Both the position numbers and the translations under genes were made by a program. A stretch of 56,173 nt of DNA from Byssovorax sp. (GTDB lineage: Bacteria > Myxococcota_A > Polyangia > Polyangiales > Polyangiaceae): contig JANYGI010000116.1 of assembly GCA_025362495.1 (NCBI GenBank), positions 1 through 56,173 on the forward strand, in the 5' to 3' direction. The notes under the pieces are model-generated. The model was given only the letters and a program-made list of their open reading frames with translations, did not search any database and had not been told where the DNA came from. How positions within the stretch are numbered: position 1 is the stretch's first letter; the number at the start of each line of letters is the position of its first letter. Of this stretch, positions 36,301 through 44,522 are shown piece by piece.

Positions 36301-36711
36301 CGCGAGGAGCTCCTCGGTGACGAGGGTCGTGACCTCGATCTTCCACTCCGCGAGCAGCGCCTGGACCATCTCGAGCGCGGTCTGGTGCTGGAGGATGCGG
36401 TGACCGCGGCGCTGCGAGAGCAGCCAGAGCCGCGGCACGATCCGCAGCATGTAGGTGGTGAGGCCGCCGGGCTCGACCTCCATTTGCTCGACGAACGACA
36501 CGACGCCCGAGAAGGCGCGACGCCCGAGCGAGCCCTCGTCGATCCGCAGCGTCGCCTCGGCGCCGATCAGGCGCTCGAAGTCGAGATCGCTGTCGGGCGT
36601 CACCGCGGCGAACGCCACTTCGAACGGCGACGACAGCCCCTCGGCGATGTCGATCGAACGCACGGACATGCCGTGGCCCGCATACGACGGGATCTGGATC
36701 TCGACTGTCAC
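33385..36711 (-). CDS. vgrG: Evolved VgrG with C-terminal lysozyme/transglycosylase-like domain
   Basis: An 1108-residue T6SS spike protein. The VgrG core spans about 1-600 (PFEVAFAAVTP, QYGESDLELFDRLLEEAGI, DEFGRVRVRFHWDREG, VPRVGQEVLVAF, DQPIVIGRVHD). A beta-helix tail (RRITITTGGATIVLDGPN) and an extended domain follow, then an Ala/Pro linker (about 713-757). The C-terminal domain has MFCHESNH with Glu938, followed by YGPPSGVGIVQRDP and AIRRYNGG. This E...GxGxxQ...YNGG order is that of lysozyme-like lytic transglycosylases. It ends in polyproline. The GTG start at 36711 has a GAGAG upstream. It is encoded 13 nt after the second vgrG. Confidence 0.9.
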   Translation of the reverse strand: MTVEIQIPSYAGHGMSVRSIDIAEGLSSPFEVAFAAVTPDSDLDFERLIGAEATLRIDEGSLGRRAFSGVVSFVEQMEVEPGGLTTYMLRIVPRLWLLSQRRGHRILQHQTALEMVQALLAEWKIEVTTLVTEELLARHEVRVQYGESDLELFDRLLEEAGISYFFDDQRGDGASHLVLADGPERAETRHAGVKFTSELSPTQALPFVADVRVAHQMKNGAVTIADYDFRRPDFALAYRAEAAGPGEAKLERYAYAPGSAIADVPAASIAANDTPVADDQSHARSDEHQGNALAERRLQAVREDRRRVELATSLVDLAPGSVFTIAGAPRPEIAVDQRLLVTQTRIDGRVDQTLVVNVVAAFASAKVRPPRRVSWPRVEGIQSAVVVGPASEEIHTDEFGRVRVRFHWDREGIHDDHRSAWVRVDDGWAGAGFGMIAVPRVGQEVLVAFYEGNPDQPIVIGRVHDGENPLPHGLPAGKSHSVWRSSSSPKSPGYNEISFDDTAGRERLSLRAERDFEKVVLHDEREEIGGDRVSVIGAHLGTTVAIQDAITVGSMHELRMAGITDAHVGAMGQPDLKPMDTRREIIARRITITTGGATIVLDGPNITVTAQHEVKIKAGGTVVIQGMPYVQINPPKITKAADAAKPATLIDHLVWFQLLFEGLPLAGARVHVEHADGTTSPRQVTDGAGHVRLPVDKAGPYHVKIGDPPATPAAMVVKAAAPAAKPASAPVAKSAAPAATAAAPATRAAAPPAVIPVGHTPAQTAPKAKPTVHVVPIVVEVLSPAPATKFPIEPGTYLGPDPAMPSIELKARVLVQGNETTVGTVRWEATITGSYRVRDADADRGYRMQEFRFAAGTFTTKPNEAKTVLLAPAELVGGDLELKATFEGGPELANVTLVKVVNGFKVVGQNVARAAVEAMIVDKAGDLAWLFLRMFCHESNHSLAQFKNEAPLYGPPSGVGIVQRDPTADEWRWPPNRITTPSNLFPRIFWNWKRNVSEGISSFQNVYMERGRHDLANLREANPGLPEAPLGVVIRAAIRRYNGGREFSSDGTHYVVDPHTPADRVGYVDEVLGDQHGEAARHPVPADALARIWPPPPPPPAPPPARRR

Positions 36712-36724
36712 TGGGCGCTCTCTC

Positions 36725-38581
36725 TCAATCGCAGTTGATCTTCACGTTGGGGCCGCCGCGGATGATCACGTCACCCTCGTGCGCCACGATGGTGATGTTC
36801 CCCTTGGCCTCGAGCGCGATGTCCGGCCCGTGGAAGGTGATCGTCGCCTCGCCGGTGGTGGCGACGATGCGCTTGTCGGTCATCTCGAAGCTGGTCGGCG
36901 TCGCGCCGACCGTGACCACGTGGCGCGTCCCGACGAAGGTCGAGTCCGCCGCGCCGACGATGGCCGTGCGGCTCTTGCCGACGGCCACGGTGCGATCGGC
37001 GCCGGTGCGCTCCATCTCGTTGGCCTTCACCAGCTTGTGCAGGTCGCGCTGGGCGCGCAGGTTGACGAGCTCGGCGCCCTTCTTGTCCTCGAACATCAGC
37101 TCGTTGTAAGCGGGCGCGGCCGGCGTGCTGGGCGAGGACTGGGTCTTCCAGCCGCTGCGCGTCTTGTGGTCCGGCAGCTTGTACGGCACCTGATTGCGGG
37201 CGTTGTACACCCGGCCGATGATCACCGGTTGATCGGGATCCGCTTCGAAGAAGCTGACCGTGACCTCCTGACCGACGCGCGGGATCACCATCATCCCGAA
37301 GCCGGTCCCGGCCCAGCCCTGGCTCACGCGCACCCAGCACGAGCTGTGGTCATCGCGCACGCCCTCGCGGTCCCAGTGGAACTGCACGCGCACGCGGCCG
37401 AGCTCGTCCGTGTGGATTTCTTCGCCCTTCGGGCCGACCACGATCGCGCTCTGCACGCCGCCGATCCGCGGTCGCGGCGTCACCTTCGCGGGCCGGAACG
37501 GCGTCGCGGCCGGCACCGCGCGCCCGCTCACCGACCACTCGCCGCCGACCGTCCCGTCGATGCGCTGCTCGATCGCGAGGAGGAGCTTCGGCGCCGCGAT
37601 CTCCGTCTTCGGGTGGCCGCTCATCGAGAAGACCTCGCCCGGCGCGAGATCGATGGCGTTGGTCTCGAAGGAGACGATCTCCTTCGTCGCGCGCATGGCC
37701 TCGAGGCCGCGCTTCGCCAGCGCCATCCCCTCTTTCTCGTCGGCGCGCGCCGCGTGCACCGCGCTTGGCTTTCCCTCGTTCAGGAAGGCGCCGGGGGCGT
37801 ACCCGTACTGCTCGAGCGGGCCCTCGACCCCATCCGCCGGTGTGGCCTTGCCGAACAGCGGATACTCGACGCTCCCGCGAAACTCGAAGTCGCGCAGCGT
37901 CACGTTGCCCGGGCGGATCTCGCGCGCCACGCGCACCTTGGTGATGATCTCGCGGTCGAGCTCGAGGCGCGCGTGGTCCACGAACCGGAGCGGGGCGCCC
38001 GCGCGCGGCTCTCGCCGCTGCGGCTGGTCGGTGAAGATGGGGTACGTGCCCTTCGCGGCGTCGAACGCGAACCGGTACGCGATCCCCGCCTCCTCCAGGA
38101 GGCGGCTGATGAAGGCGAAATCCGTCTCCCCGTACTGCACGCAGTACTCGCGCCGAGCGTGCATCGTCGCGTCGAGCTGGAGCTCGTGCTCTATGCCCCA
38201 CTCGTGGAGGATCTTCCCGACGATCTCCGGCAGCGTGGCGTGCTGGAAGATCCGGTTGTTCTGTCGCTGCGTCAGCATCCACATCGTCGGCGCGATGCGA
38301 ACGAGGTACGACGACAGCCCGGTCGCCTCGGCCTGGAGCTGCTCGAAGTGGCAGCAGATCCCCCGCCACTCGCGCGCCAGCCCGCCTGCGTCGACGCTGG
38401 CGTGCTCGATCCGCAGCGTCGCGGGCTGGCCGATGATGGTCTCGAAATCGATATCATCGAGGGGCGAGAGCCCGATCACCGAGACGTCGAACAGCGTCGA
38501 GATCCGCTCGGTCGCGGTGAAGTGCCGGACCGAGAGCGAGTCGTGCGCCGAGGCGAAGGACAGATTGAGGCTCTGCGGCAT
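36725..38581 (-). CDS. vgrG: VgrG type VI secretion spike protein
   Basis: A 618-residue VgrG with no C-terminal extension. Core landmarks are STLFDVSVIGLSP, REYCVQYGETDFAFISRLL, LGRVRVQFHWDREGVRD, MVIPRVGQEVTVSFFEADPD and QPVIIGRVYNARNQVPYKLP, followed by a beta-helical end with ATITFHGPD, closing in GGPNVKINCD. It is the first gene of a two-vgrG operon and is clearly paralogous to the downstream one across the core. It would trimerise with or without its neighbour at the tip of the T6SS tube and carry a PAAR protein. Confidence 0.94.
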   Translation of the reverse strand: MPQSLNLSFASAHDSLSVRHFTATERISTLFDVSVIGLSPLDDIDFETIIGQPATLRIEHASVDAGGLAREWRGICCHFEQLQAEATGLSSYLVRIAPTMWMLTQRQNNRIFQHATLPEIVGKILHEWGIEHELQLDATMHARREYCVQYGETDFAFISRLLEEAGIAYRFAFDAAKGTYPIFTDQPQRREPRAGAPLRFVDHARLELDREIITKVRVAREIRPGNVTLRDFEFRGSVEYPLFGKATPADGVEGPLEQYGYAPGAFLNEGKPSAVHAARADEKEGMALAKRGLEAMRATKEIVSFETNAIDLAPGEVFSMSGHPKTEIAAPKLLLAIEQRIDGTVGGEWSVSGRAVPAATPFRPAKVTPRPRIGGVQSAIVVGPKGEEIHTDELGRVRVQFHWDREGVRDDHSSCWVRVSQGWAGTGFGMMVIPRVGQEVTVSFFEADPDQPVIIGRVYNARNQVPYKLPDHKTRSGWKTQSSPSTPAAPAYNELMFEDKKGAELVNLRAQRDLHKLVKANEMERTGADRTVAVGKSRTAIVGAADSTFVGTRHVVTVGATPTSFEMTDKRIVATTGEATITFHGPDIALEAKGNITIVAHEGDVIIRGGPNVKINCD

Positions 38582-38771
38582 GCGCGCAATCTAGCCGTTT
38601 CTCTCGCGACCTCGAAGAATTTCGCGCGGTGACGCGCCGGATCTCTCGCGCCGACCACCGCGCTCTCGCGCGCCGCGCCGACCGGAGTCACCGTCGTCGG
38701 GCACGCGCGCCCTGCCCCTCCGGTGCGCCGACGCGACGGCTCCGACGACGCCCGCCCGCCGAGCGTGGGAA

Positions 38772-41700
38772 TCAATCTTCGGCGCCGCCGCCGCCGAGAG
38801 GGCCATAGCCGAGCTCGTGGCCAATCTGGTGGGCGGCGTCGAGCAGGCCAATGTACCGGGTCAGAGCGCCAATGGCGCTGGCGTCGGGATCGAGCGCCAC
38901 CGGCTGGCCGTTCGCGTCGAGGACCAGCATCGGCGCTCCGAACGCGTCGAGGATCGGCTTGCCCTGCGCGTCCTTCTGGGGCTCGTACGAGGCCATCAGG
39001 AGCTGATTGGCATGCTCGATCATCCGCGAGGCGATGCCGCGATCGACCGATTTGCCGTCGATGAGCTCGGCCCCGTAGCGGCGCGCGATGTAGGTGTAGC
39101 CCGTCGCGGGATCGCGGAAGCGCGCCTGCTCGGCCGCGTCGACGTTGACGCCGCCCACCTGGCCGTCGATCCAGATCCGGGCCTTGTCGACCAGGTTCAT
39201 GTCGGTGTTGAGCCGCGAGAACGACTCCACGAACAGCAGAGTCCCGAGCTGCTGCTTGTACCCGATGTTCGGGAACAGCACCTTGGCGCCGCTCGGCCGC
39301 TTCGGCGTCGGCGCGGTGAGATCGAGCAACGACGGTGACGGCGTGGCCCCGGCGGTGACGAACGGAGCCACGGTGTCCCAGTCCTCCGCCAGCATGCCGC
39401 CCACGAGGCGATCGAGCGCGGGCCCGAGATCGTTGCGGAAGTTGATCTTCACGCCGCGGCCGTCGAGGAAGTTCTCGCGGCTGATGGTGAAGAGCGTGGG
39501 CCGACCGTCGGTGAGGGCGCGCATGGCGAGCGTCTTCTCGGTGGAGAAGCCGGCGTGCTTCATCCAGTGCAGGTAGTCCCACGAGCCGCCGGCGGCAGGG
39601 CCGCTGTCGTACTCTTCCCCGATGTAGCGGCCGTCGACGATGCCAATCGTGAAGGCCTTGGAATTGCCCGTGGCGAGGTCGTAGATCGCGTGATCCTGAC
39701 CGGGGCCCTTGGCGCCGGCGGCGTAGGCTCCGGGCTCGGGCATCAGGGCAGCCCGCGTCAGGAAGTTGAACATCTCGGTCTCGGCCACGAGGCCGGGACG
39801 GTGCCAGTCGTCCTCGGAGGCGATCTCGTCGAAGGCCTGGGCGCCGAACTGCCGGTAGAACGCCGTCGAGTTGGCGACGAGCCAGTGATACGAGCGGATC
39901 CGCTCGAAGTACCGGTCGGCGACCTGGGCCGGGATGTTCTCGAACTGGTACTCGCGGTTCTGGCGGCGGAAGTACCCGAACGGATACCCGAGGTCGAACT
40001 TGCGAACGGTGTTGACGGTGACCTCGTAAGGATCGGCGCCCGCGTCGCTGTCGTTGACGTGAAAGTACGAGTTGTGGTTCGTGCCCCAGCGGTAGAACCA
40101 GCGCACCTGATCGGCGCCCGTCTTCGCGTCCTTGCCGGTATGCCAGAAGGGCGCCTCGCCGTTGTTGCCGGGGAGCGCGTCACTCTGGAAATCGCGCCAC
40201 GCGGCGTGATCGCGCGGAGCCGGCGCGCAGACCTTCCCGTGGACGATGCGCCACTCGCCGATGGCCTTCTCCTCGGCCGTCGCGTCGCGGCAGTCGCGCG
40301 CGGCGTCGAAGACCTTCATCCCGCGGGCAACCTCGGTGTAGTGCGTCGGCCAGGTGCCCGGCCCGAACTTGGCGTGGGTGCGCATCACCCGATCCTCGTC
40401 CGAGAGCTGGCTCTCGAGGCGCGGAGCGAACGAGTGCTGAGCCTTGGAGTCGAGGCCGCCGTGGGCCGCGTCGTCGAAGGTCTCGAGCACGCGACCGTAG
40501 AGCGCGTTCATCACGTGCTGATCGTAGGTGCCGAGGCCGACCGTCTCGCCGAAGCGCTCGATCTGGTATTCCATCACCGACGAGTTGGCGAAATAGAGCA
40601 CGCCGGGACGTGATTCGTCGGCCATCCCCTGCTCGTCGGCCGTCTCGGGATCGAGGTAGCGCGGGCCCATGCAGGTGTCGGCGTCGCCGCTCCGCGGCTT
40701 GCCCTCGCACGATTTTGCGGCCTTCCCCTCGCCCGTGCGGAGCTGCCAGTACTGCGGGTTGTAGTTGGGCGCGTCCCACGAGGAGGCGAACTCGTGGAGC
40801 ATCCCGAGCGAGTGGCCCATCTCGTGGATGGCGATCCCCTTGAAGGCCTCGATCCAGAGATCGTGGTAAATCTTCTCGCCGCGAGCCTTGCTATCCATCC
40901 CGGCGTACTTGTCCTGGAAGTGCTTCGCCAGGCCTGCGAGGTCGACGCTGCCGAGGATCGGAGCCTCGGAGTCCATGAAGCAGACCCCGTGGAGGCGGAG
41001 CTTCTCTTCGACGAGATCGTGCCAGGCGTTGATCCGCCCGCTGTCGAGGCCGCGGAGCGGAGAGGCCTTGTCGAGCACAGCCTCGCTCATCGGCGTGCTC
41101 GGATCGAGGCCGAGCGCGCCCACCATCCAGTGCGGATCGAGGATCTGCGCCTCGTGGACGGTGCCCTTGAGCGGCGCGACCACGGCGTCGAACTCGAGCT
41201 GCGACGTCGAGGCTTCGAGCGGATCGGCCGAGGCCGATTTCTGCATCGTCACGTAGGATCTGTACTGCTCGGCCACCGTCGCCCCGGCGAGCTTGGCAGC
41301 GTTCGCCGTCTGCATCGCGTGCACGGCGTCGACGGCGCCGACGCGCTTCTCGAGCTCGGCCTCCGAGAGCGCGGCCGGCGTGCTCCCGTTCTCGAGATAG
41401 TGCGCGTACGTCGCGGCCGGCGCCCCGTCGGTGAGATCGGTGGCGCTGAGATCGCCCATCGCGAGCTGCAAGGTGTCGCGCTGCATCGCCGCGGCGTACG
41501 TCGCCGATCGGCCCATGATCTGCGCCGCCGCGCCCACGATCCGCCCTGTTATCGGATCGGCGTTCCAGTCGGCGATACCGCCCCAGGGCGCGCGCGACTC
41601 GTGCGGCCAGTAGAACAGGAAGTTGTGCCGGAGATCGCCGACCCGGGCCTGATAGCCAGTCTCCCCGCAGGTGTCGTGACGATCGTAGGCGCGGACCGGG

Positions 41701-43148
41701 TTGTGGCAGAGCGTCAGCGCCGGAGTCGGCTCCTTCGGCTGATCGACGAGCCAGGCGCCGTAGCTGAGCATCACCTTGTCCGGCGCGAAGAACTGATCGT
41801 GGCACCAGGCGCGCTCTCCGCCGGTGCGACGACACTCCACCTCGCGCGCCGAGGCGATGGCGTTGCTCATGAGCTGATCCCACGAGTGGGCCAGATCCTC
41901 GGCCGCGCCGCGGGCGAGGACGTCGCCGTGCCCGCCGAGGCGATCCTGGAGCTCGTCCGGCATCTCCTGGTTGACCCAGTAGCCGATCGTCTTGATCTGC
42001 CGATCGCGGTAGGGGATCGTGCATTTGCCGGCGAAGACGTCGCACTGCGATCCGGTGCTGCCCTGGTAGCCCGTCGTCGCGTTGGCGCACGCGTCGGCCG
42101 TGCCGTCGCCGTCGGCGTCGTCGCCCGAAGCACACGAGACGCCGTCCTGGTGGCTCTTCTTCCAGCTGTCGTGGATGTGGGCGAAGCGATGATAGAGCTT
42201 GTCGACGTAGCCATAGCCGGGATCCCAGCCCTGCTGTCCGGGCGTGACCGTGCCGACCTCGAGGCTGTCGCCGATGCCGCCGGGATTGCCGATCACGTCG
42301 AGCGGAGCGGTGGTGTTCTCGAGCGGCTCGAAGTCGTCGTCGGGATCGATCTTGAGGTACGAGCTGCGGACGACGGCCTCCTGGGCGTTGCAATCGTAGG
42401 TGGCCGATCCCGTGTAAATGCCCACGAGCGCGCACGTCGGCACGGTGCCCCCGCCGCCGAACGGCGACGCCGCCTCGGCCGGCGCGATCGAGAAGTGGTT
42501 GGTGACGTCGAAATAGCCCTTGTCGGCGTCGAAGTGCGGAGCGTCGTCCTTCGTGGGATCGGTCTCGTCGAAGGCCAGCGGCGTGACGTCGATCTTGCCG
42601 AAGATCTTGCCGAGGAACATGTCGCCCCACATCGGGTTGTCGACGAGGTTCTGCGACCAGTCGATCCGCATGCTCTCGCGCTCGTTCCACGGGCGATCCG
42701 TGGTGTTCTCCTCGATGATGTTGCCCTCTTCGCCGGTGGTGGGGTTGTAGGTCCGGCGGATGTCGAAATGGCTCCTGATCTTGTAGGCGGCGATGATGGC
42801 GCCGCTCGGATCCTTCGCCACGGTGCCCCGGTCGTCAGCCCCCTTGGAGATCTGGTAAGCCTTGCGCCCGATCAGCAGATCCTCGGTGATTTCCCAGCGG
42901 ATCCGGTCGACACCGCTCCACGATCCCACGCCGATGAGCGACTGGCTGGCCGACCCGTCGACCACGTAGTTGCGCCAGTAGAACTCGGGGTCATCCGTCC
43001 CGTCGCTGAGCTTCGCGCCGACGAAGAAGTGTTTATCGAGGGCGCCGGGCTGAACCCTGGTGATCGGCGCGCGTTCCTGCGCACAGCCCATCAGCGCGGA
43101 GACAAAAAGAGGCACCAGCCCGAGCCGGGCAATTCGCTTCAGATTCAT
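38772..43148 (-). CDS. Very large metzincin-type zinc metalloprotease lipoprotein
   Basis: A 1458-residue lipoprotein. ATG 43148 gives MNLKRIARLGLVPLFVSALM and lipobox MGC. The zinc motif HEMGHSLGMLH (775-785) is the full metzincin HExxHxxGxxH, and SSVMEYQ shortly downstream is a plausible Met-turn. A TSP3-like DADGDGTADAC stretch lies in the N-terminal half. The length is unusual for the family. Regions before and after the catalytic domain have no recognised domains and are rich in aromatic residues. It probably degrades or processes extracellular or periplasmic protein. The gene stands alone, with a hairpin between it and the upstream same-strand gene. Confidence 0.9.
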   Translation of the reverse strand: MNLKRIARLGLVPLFVSALMGCAQERAPITRVQPGALDKHFFVGAKLSDGTDDPEFYWRNYVVDGSASQSLIGVGSWSGVDRIRWEITEDLLIGRKAYQISKGADDRGTVAKDPSGAIIAAYKIRSHFDIRRTYNPTTGEEGNIIEENTTDRPWNERESMRIDWSQNLVDNPMWGDMFLGKIFGKIDVTPLAFDETDPTKDDAPHFDADKGYFDVTNHFSIAPAEAASPFGGGGTVPTCALVGIYTGSATYDCNAQEAVVRSSYLKIDPDDDFEPLENTTAPLDVIGNPGGIGDSLEVGTVTPGQQGWDPGYGYVDKLYHRFAHIHDSWKKSHQDGVSCASGDDADGDGTADACANATTGYQGSTGSQCDVFAGKCTIPYRDRQIKTIGYWVNQEMPDELQDRLGGHGDVLARGAAEDLAHSWDQLMSNAIASAREVECRRTGGERAWCHDQFFAPDKVMLSYGAWLVDQPKEPTPALTLCHNPVRAYDRHDTCGETGYQARVGDLRHNFLFYWPHESRAPWGGIADWNADPITGRIVGAAAQIMGRSATYAAAMQRDTLQLAMGDLSATDLTDGAPAATYAHYLENGSTPAALSEAELEKRVGAVDAVHAMQTANAAKLAGATVAEQYRSYVTMQKSASADPLEASTSQLEFDAVVAPLKGTVHEAQILDPHWMVGALGLDPSTPMSEAVLDKASPLRGLDSGRINAWHDLVEEKLRLHGVCFMDSEAPILGSVDLAGLAKHFQDKYAGMDSKARGEKIYHDLWIEAFKGIAIHEMGHSLGMLHEFASSWDAPNYNPQYWQLRTGEGKAAKSCEGKPRSGDADTCMGPRYLDPETADEQGMADESRPGVLYFANSSVMEYQIERFGETVGLGTYDQHVMNALYGRVLETFDDAAHGGLDSKAQHSFAPRLESQLSDEDRVMRTHAKFGPGTWPTHYTEVARGMKVFDAARDCRDATAEEKAIGEWRIVHGKVCAPAPRDHAAWRDFQSDALPGNNGEAPFWHTGKDAKTGADQVRWFYRWGTNHNSYFHVNDSDAGADPYEVTVNTVRKFDLGYPFGYFRRQNREYQFENIPAQVADRYFERIRSYHWLVANSTAFYRQFGAQAFDEIASEDDWHRPGLVAETEMFNFLTRAALMPEPGAYAAGAKGPGQDHAIYDLATGNSKAFTIGIVDGRYIGEEYDSGPAAGGSWDYLHWMKHAGFSTEKTLAMRALTDGRPTLFTISRENFLDGRGVKINFRNDLGPALDRLVGGMLAEDWDTVAPFVTAGATPSPSLLDLTAPTPKRPSGAKVLFPNIGYKQQLGTLLFVESFSRLNTDMNLVDKARIWIDGQVGGVNVDAAEQARFRDPATGYTYIARRYGAELIDGKSVDRGIASRMIEHANQLLMASYEPQKDAQGKPILDAFGAPMLVLDANGQPVALDPDASAIGALTRYIGLLDAAHQIGHELGYGPLGGGGAED

Positions 43149-43281
43149 GGGTCCTTCCCTGGGGACGAGTGTCGCCCTGCACGAGGGGGGCGCGAGACCG
43201 CGCTGCCAGGGAGTGAGCAAGCGATAGGCCAATGCGGAAAGGCCTGGAAAATGCGGAACGGCACCGCCCCGCGATGGACGC

Positions 43282-43319
43282 GTGGAGCGACGCCGTTAAC
43301 GGATTGACCGTCGCTCCGC
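43282..43319 (-). terminator. Hairpin with nested palindrome after the YWTD lipoprotein gene
   Basis: GTGGAGCGACG (43282-43292) pairs with CGTCGCTCCGC (43309-43319), 11 bp with one wobble. The loop contains the perfect 10-bp palindrome CCGTTAACGG (43293-43302). It starts 7 nt after the stop of the minus-strand propeller lipoprotein and 134 nt upstream of the metalloprotease start. It fits a terminator; the palindrome could also be an operator for the downstream gene. Confidence 0.55.
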
Positions 43320-43326
43320 TAACGCT

Positions 43327-44451
43327 TCAGGGTGCGCACGCCTCGAAGCGCATCACCTTGCCCTGAACGGCGTCAGTCCAGCAGACGCCGTTGGGACACG
43401 CGACGAGGCCGGCGTCCTCGATCACCGTGTCGACGATCGTCGTCGGCGCGGCGCCGGAGGACGAGCCGCGGGTGATGAACGTCGGCCAGATCAGGTCCGT
43501 GTCCGTGCTGTCCACCACGCCGCCGCCCCAGTACACGCTGGTGCCGTCCACGGCGAGCGCCTGCGGGAAGCGCTGTGTGGCGAGCGTCACCGCGGCGCTG
43601 CTCCCGTCGAGAGCCAGCTTCGTCACCTTCCCCGGCCCCTGGGTGTTGTCGGCGTGGAGCGTGACGTCGTCCGTCCAGTAAATGTTCGTCGCGTCCACCG
43701 CGACGGCGCCCCAGCTCGACAGGCCAGACGCCAGCGTCGTCGCAGCTCCACCGTCGATGGGCGCCTTCATCACCGAGCCCGAGCCGAGCTGCTCGCCCGT
43801 CGCCGACCAGTAAACATTCTCGGCGTCCAGGGCGAGGTTGAGCGAGCCGATGACACCGCTGCTGCCGGGCGAAAAGAGCGTGGTCGCGTCGCCGCCGGAG
43901 AGCGGCGCCTTCATGATCCGGCCGTCACCGCGGTTGCCCCGGTACACGCTGGTCGCGTCGAGGACGATGCTCCCGGCGCTGCTCTGGCCGCCGGCGATCA
44001 GCGTCACCGGGCCTCCGCCGACAGGCATCGTCTTCACCTCGTCGCCGCTCGACCAGTAAACCCGGCTGGCGCTGGCCGCGATGCCTTGCGGGTGAAGCTG
44101 GTTGCTCGCCAGGACCACCGGGGTTCCGCCGGTGATGGGCACGCTCAACACCAGCCCTGTGCCCTCGGGCGTGCCCTGGGGATCGTCCGTCACGACGTAG
44201 AGTGTGTCCCCGAAGATCGCCATGGAAGCCGGGAAATTGAGGCCCGAGGCCAGCGTGGTGACGACGCCGCACGCAGTCCCGGACAGCGATGGATCCCCCG
44301 ACGAGCCGCCTCCCGTTCCGGTGGACGTCCCACCCGACGAGGCCTGCGGCAGCTCGCCGAGGTTCACCGTGGGCGCGCAGCCGAGCGCGGCGGCCGAGAT
44401 CAGCGAGGCCAGGATGGCGTTGAAGCCCGAGCGACGAGACGAGCTCTTCAT
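43327..44451 (-). CDS. YWTD-type beta-propeller lipoprotein
   Basis: A 374-residue lipoprotein. GGAGG lies 8 nt before ATG 44451, giving MKSSSRRSGFNAILASLISA and lipobox ALGC. A Gly/Ser/Thr spacer follows. The mature part consists of repeated blades with a YW signature: VYWSSGDEVKTMPVGGGP, VYWSATGEQLGSGSVMKAP, IYWTDDVTLHADN, VYWGGGVVDSTD, resembling LDL-receptor class B repeats. It probably forms a single 6-bladed propeller on the cell surface as a binding module. No enzymatic residues are recognised. Confidence 0.85.
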   Translation of the reverse strand: MKSSSRRSGFNAILASLISAAALGCAPTVNLGELPQASSGGTSTGTGGGSSGDPSLSGTACGVVTTLASGLNFPASMAIFGDTLYVVTDDPQGTPEGTGLVLSVPITGGTPVVLASNQLHPQGIAASASRVYWSSGDEVKTMPVGGGPVTLIAGGQSSAGSIVLDATSVYRGNRGDGRIMKAPLSGGDATTLFSPGSSGVIGSLNLALDAENVYWSATGEQLGSGSVMKAPIDGGAATTLASGLSSWGAVAVDATNIYWTDDVTLHADNTQGPGKVTKLALDGSSAAVTLATQRFPQALAVDGTSVYWGGGVVDSTDTDLIWPTFITRGSSSGAAPTTIVDTVIEDAGLVACPNGVCWTDAVQGKVMRFEACAP

Positions 44452-44522
44452 TGAAACTACCTCCATGTCAGTACACTCCCCATCAGCCATCGGCCGTGAG
44501 TGTCCGGGCGCCGTGGAATCCA

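Noticed and set aside
33466-36738. 1090-codon plus-strand open frame opposite the armed vgrG
   Set aside because: The minus strand carries unmistakable VgrG motifs; the plus-strand product is low-complexity and has no ribosome binding site or family resemblance.
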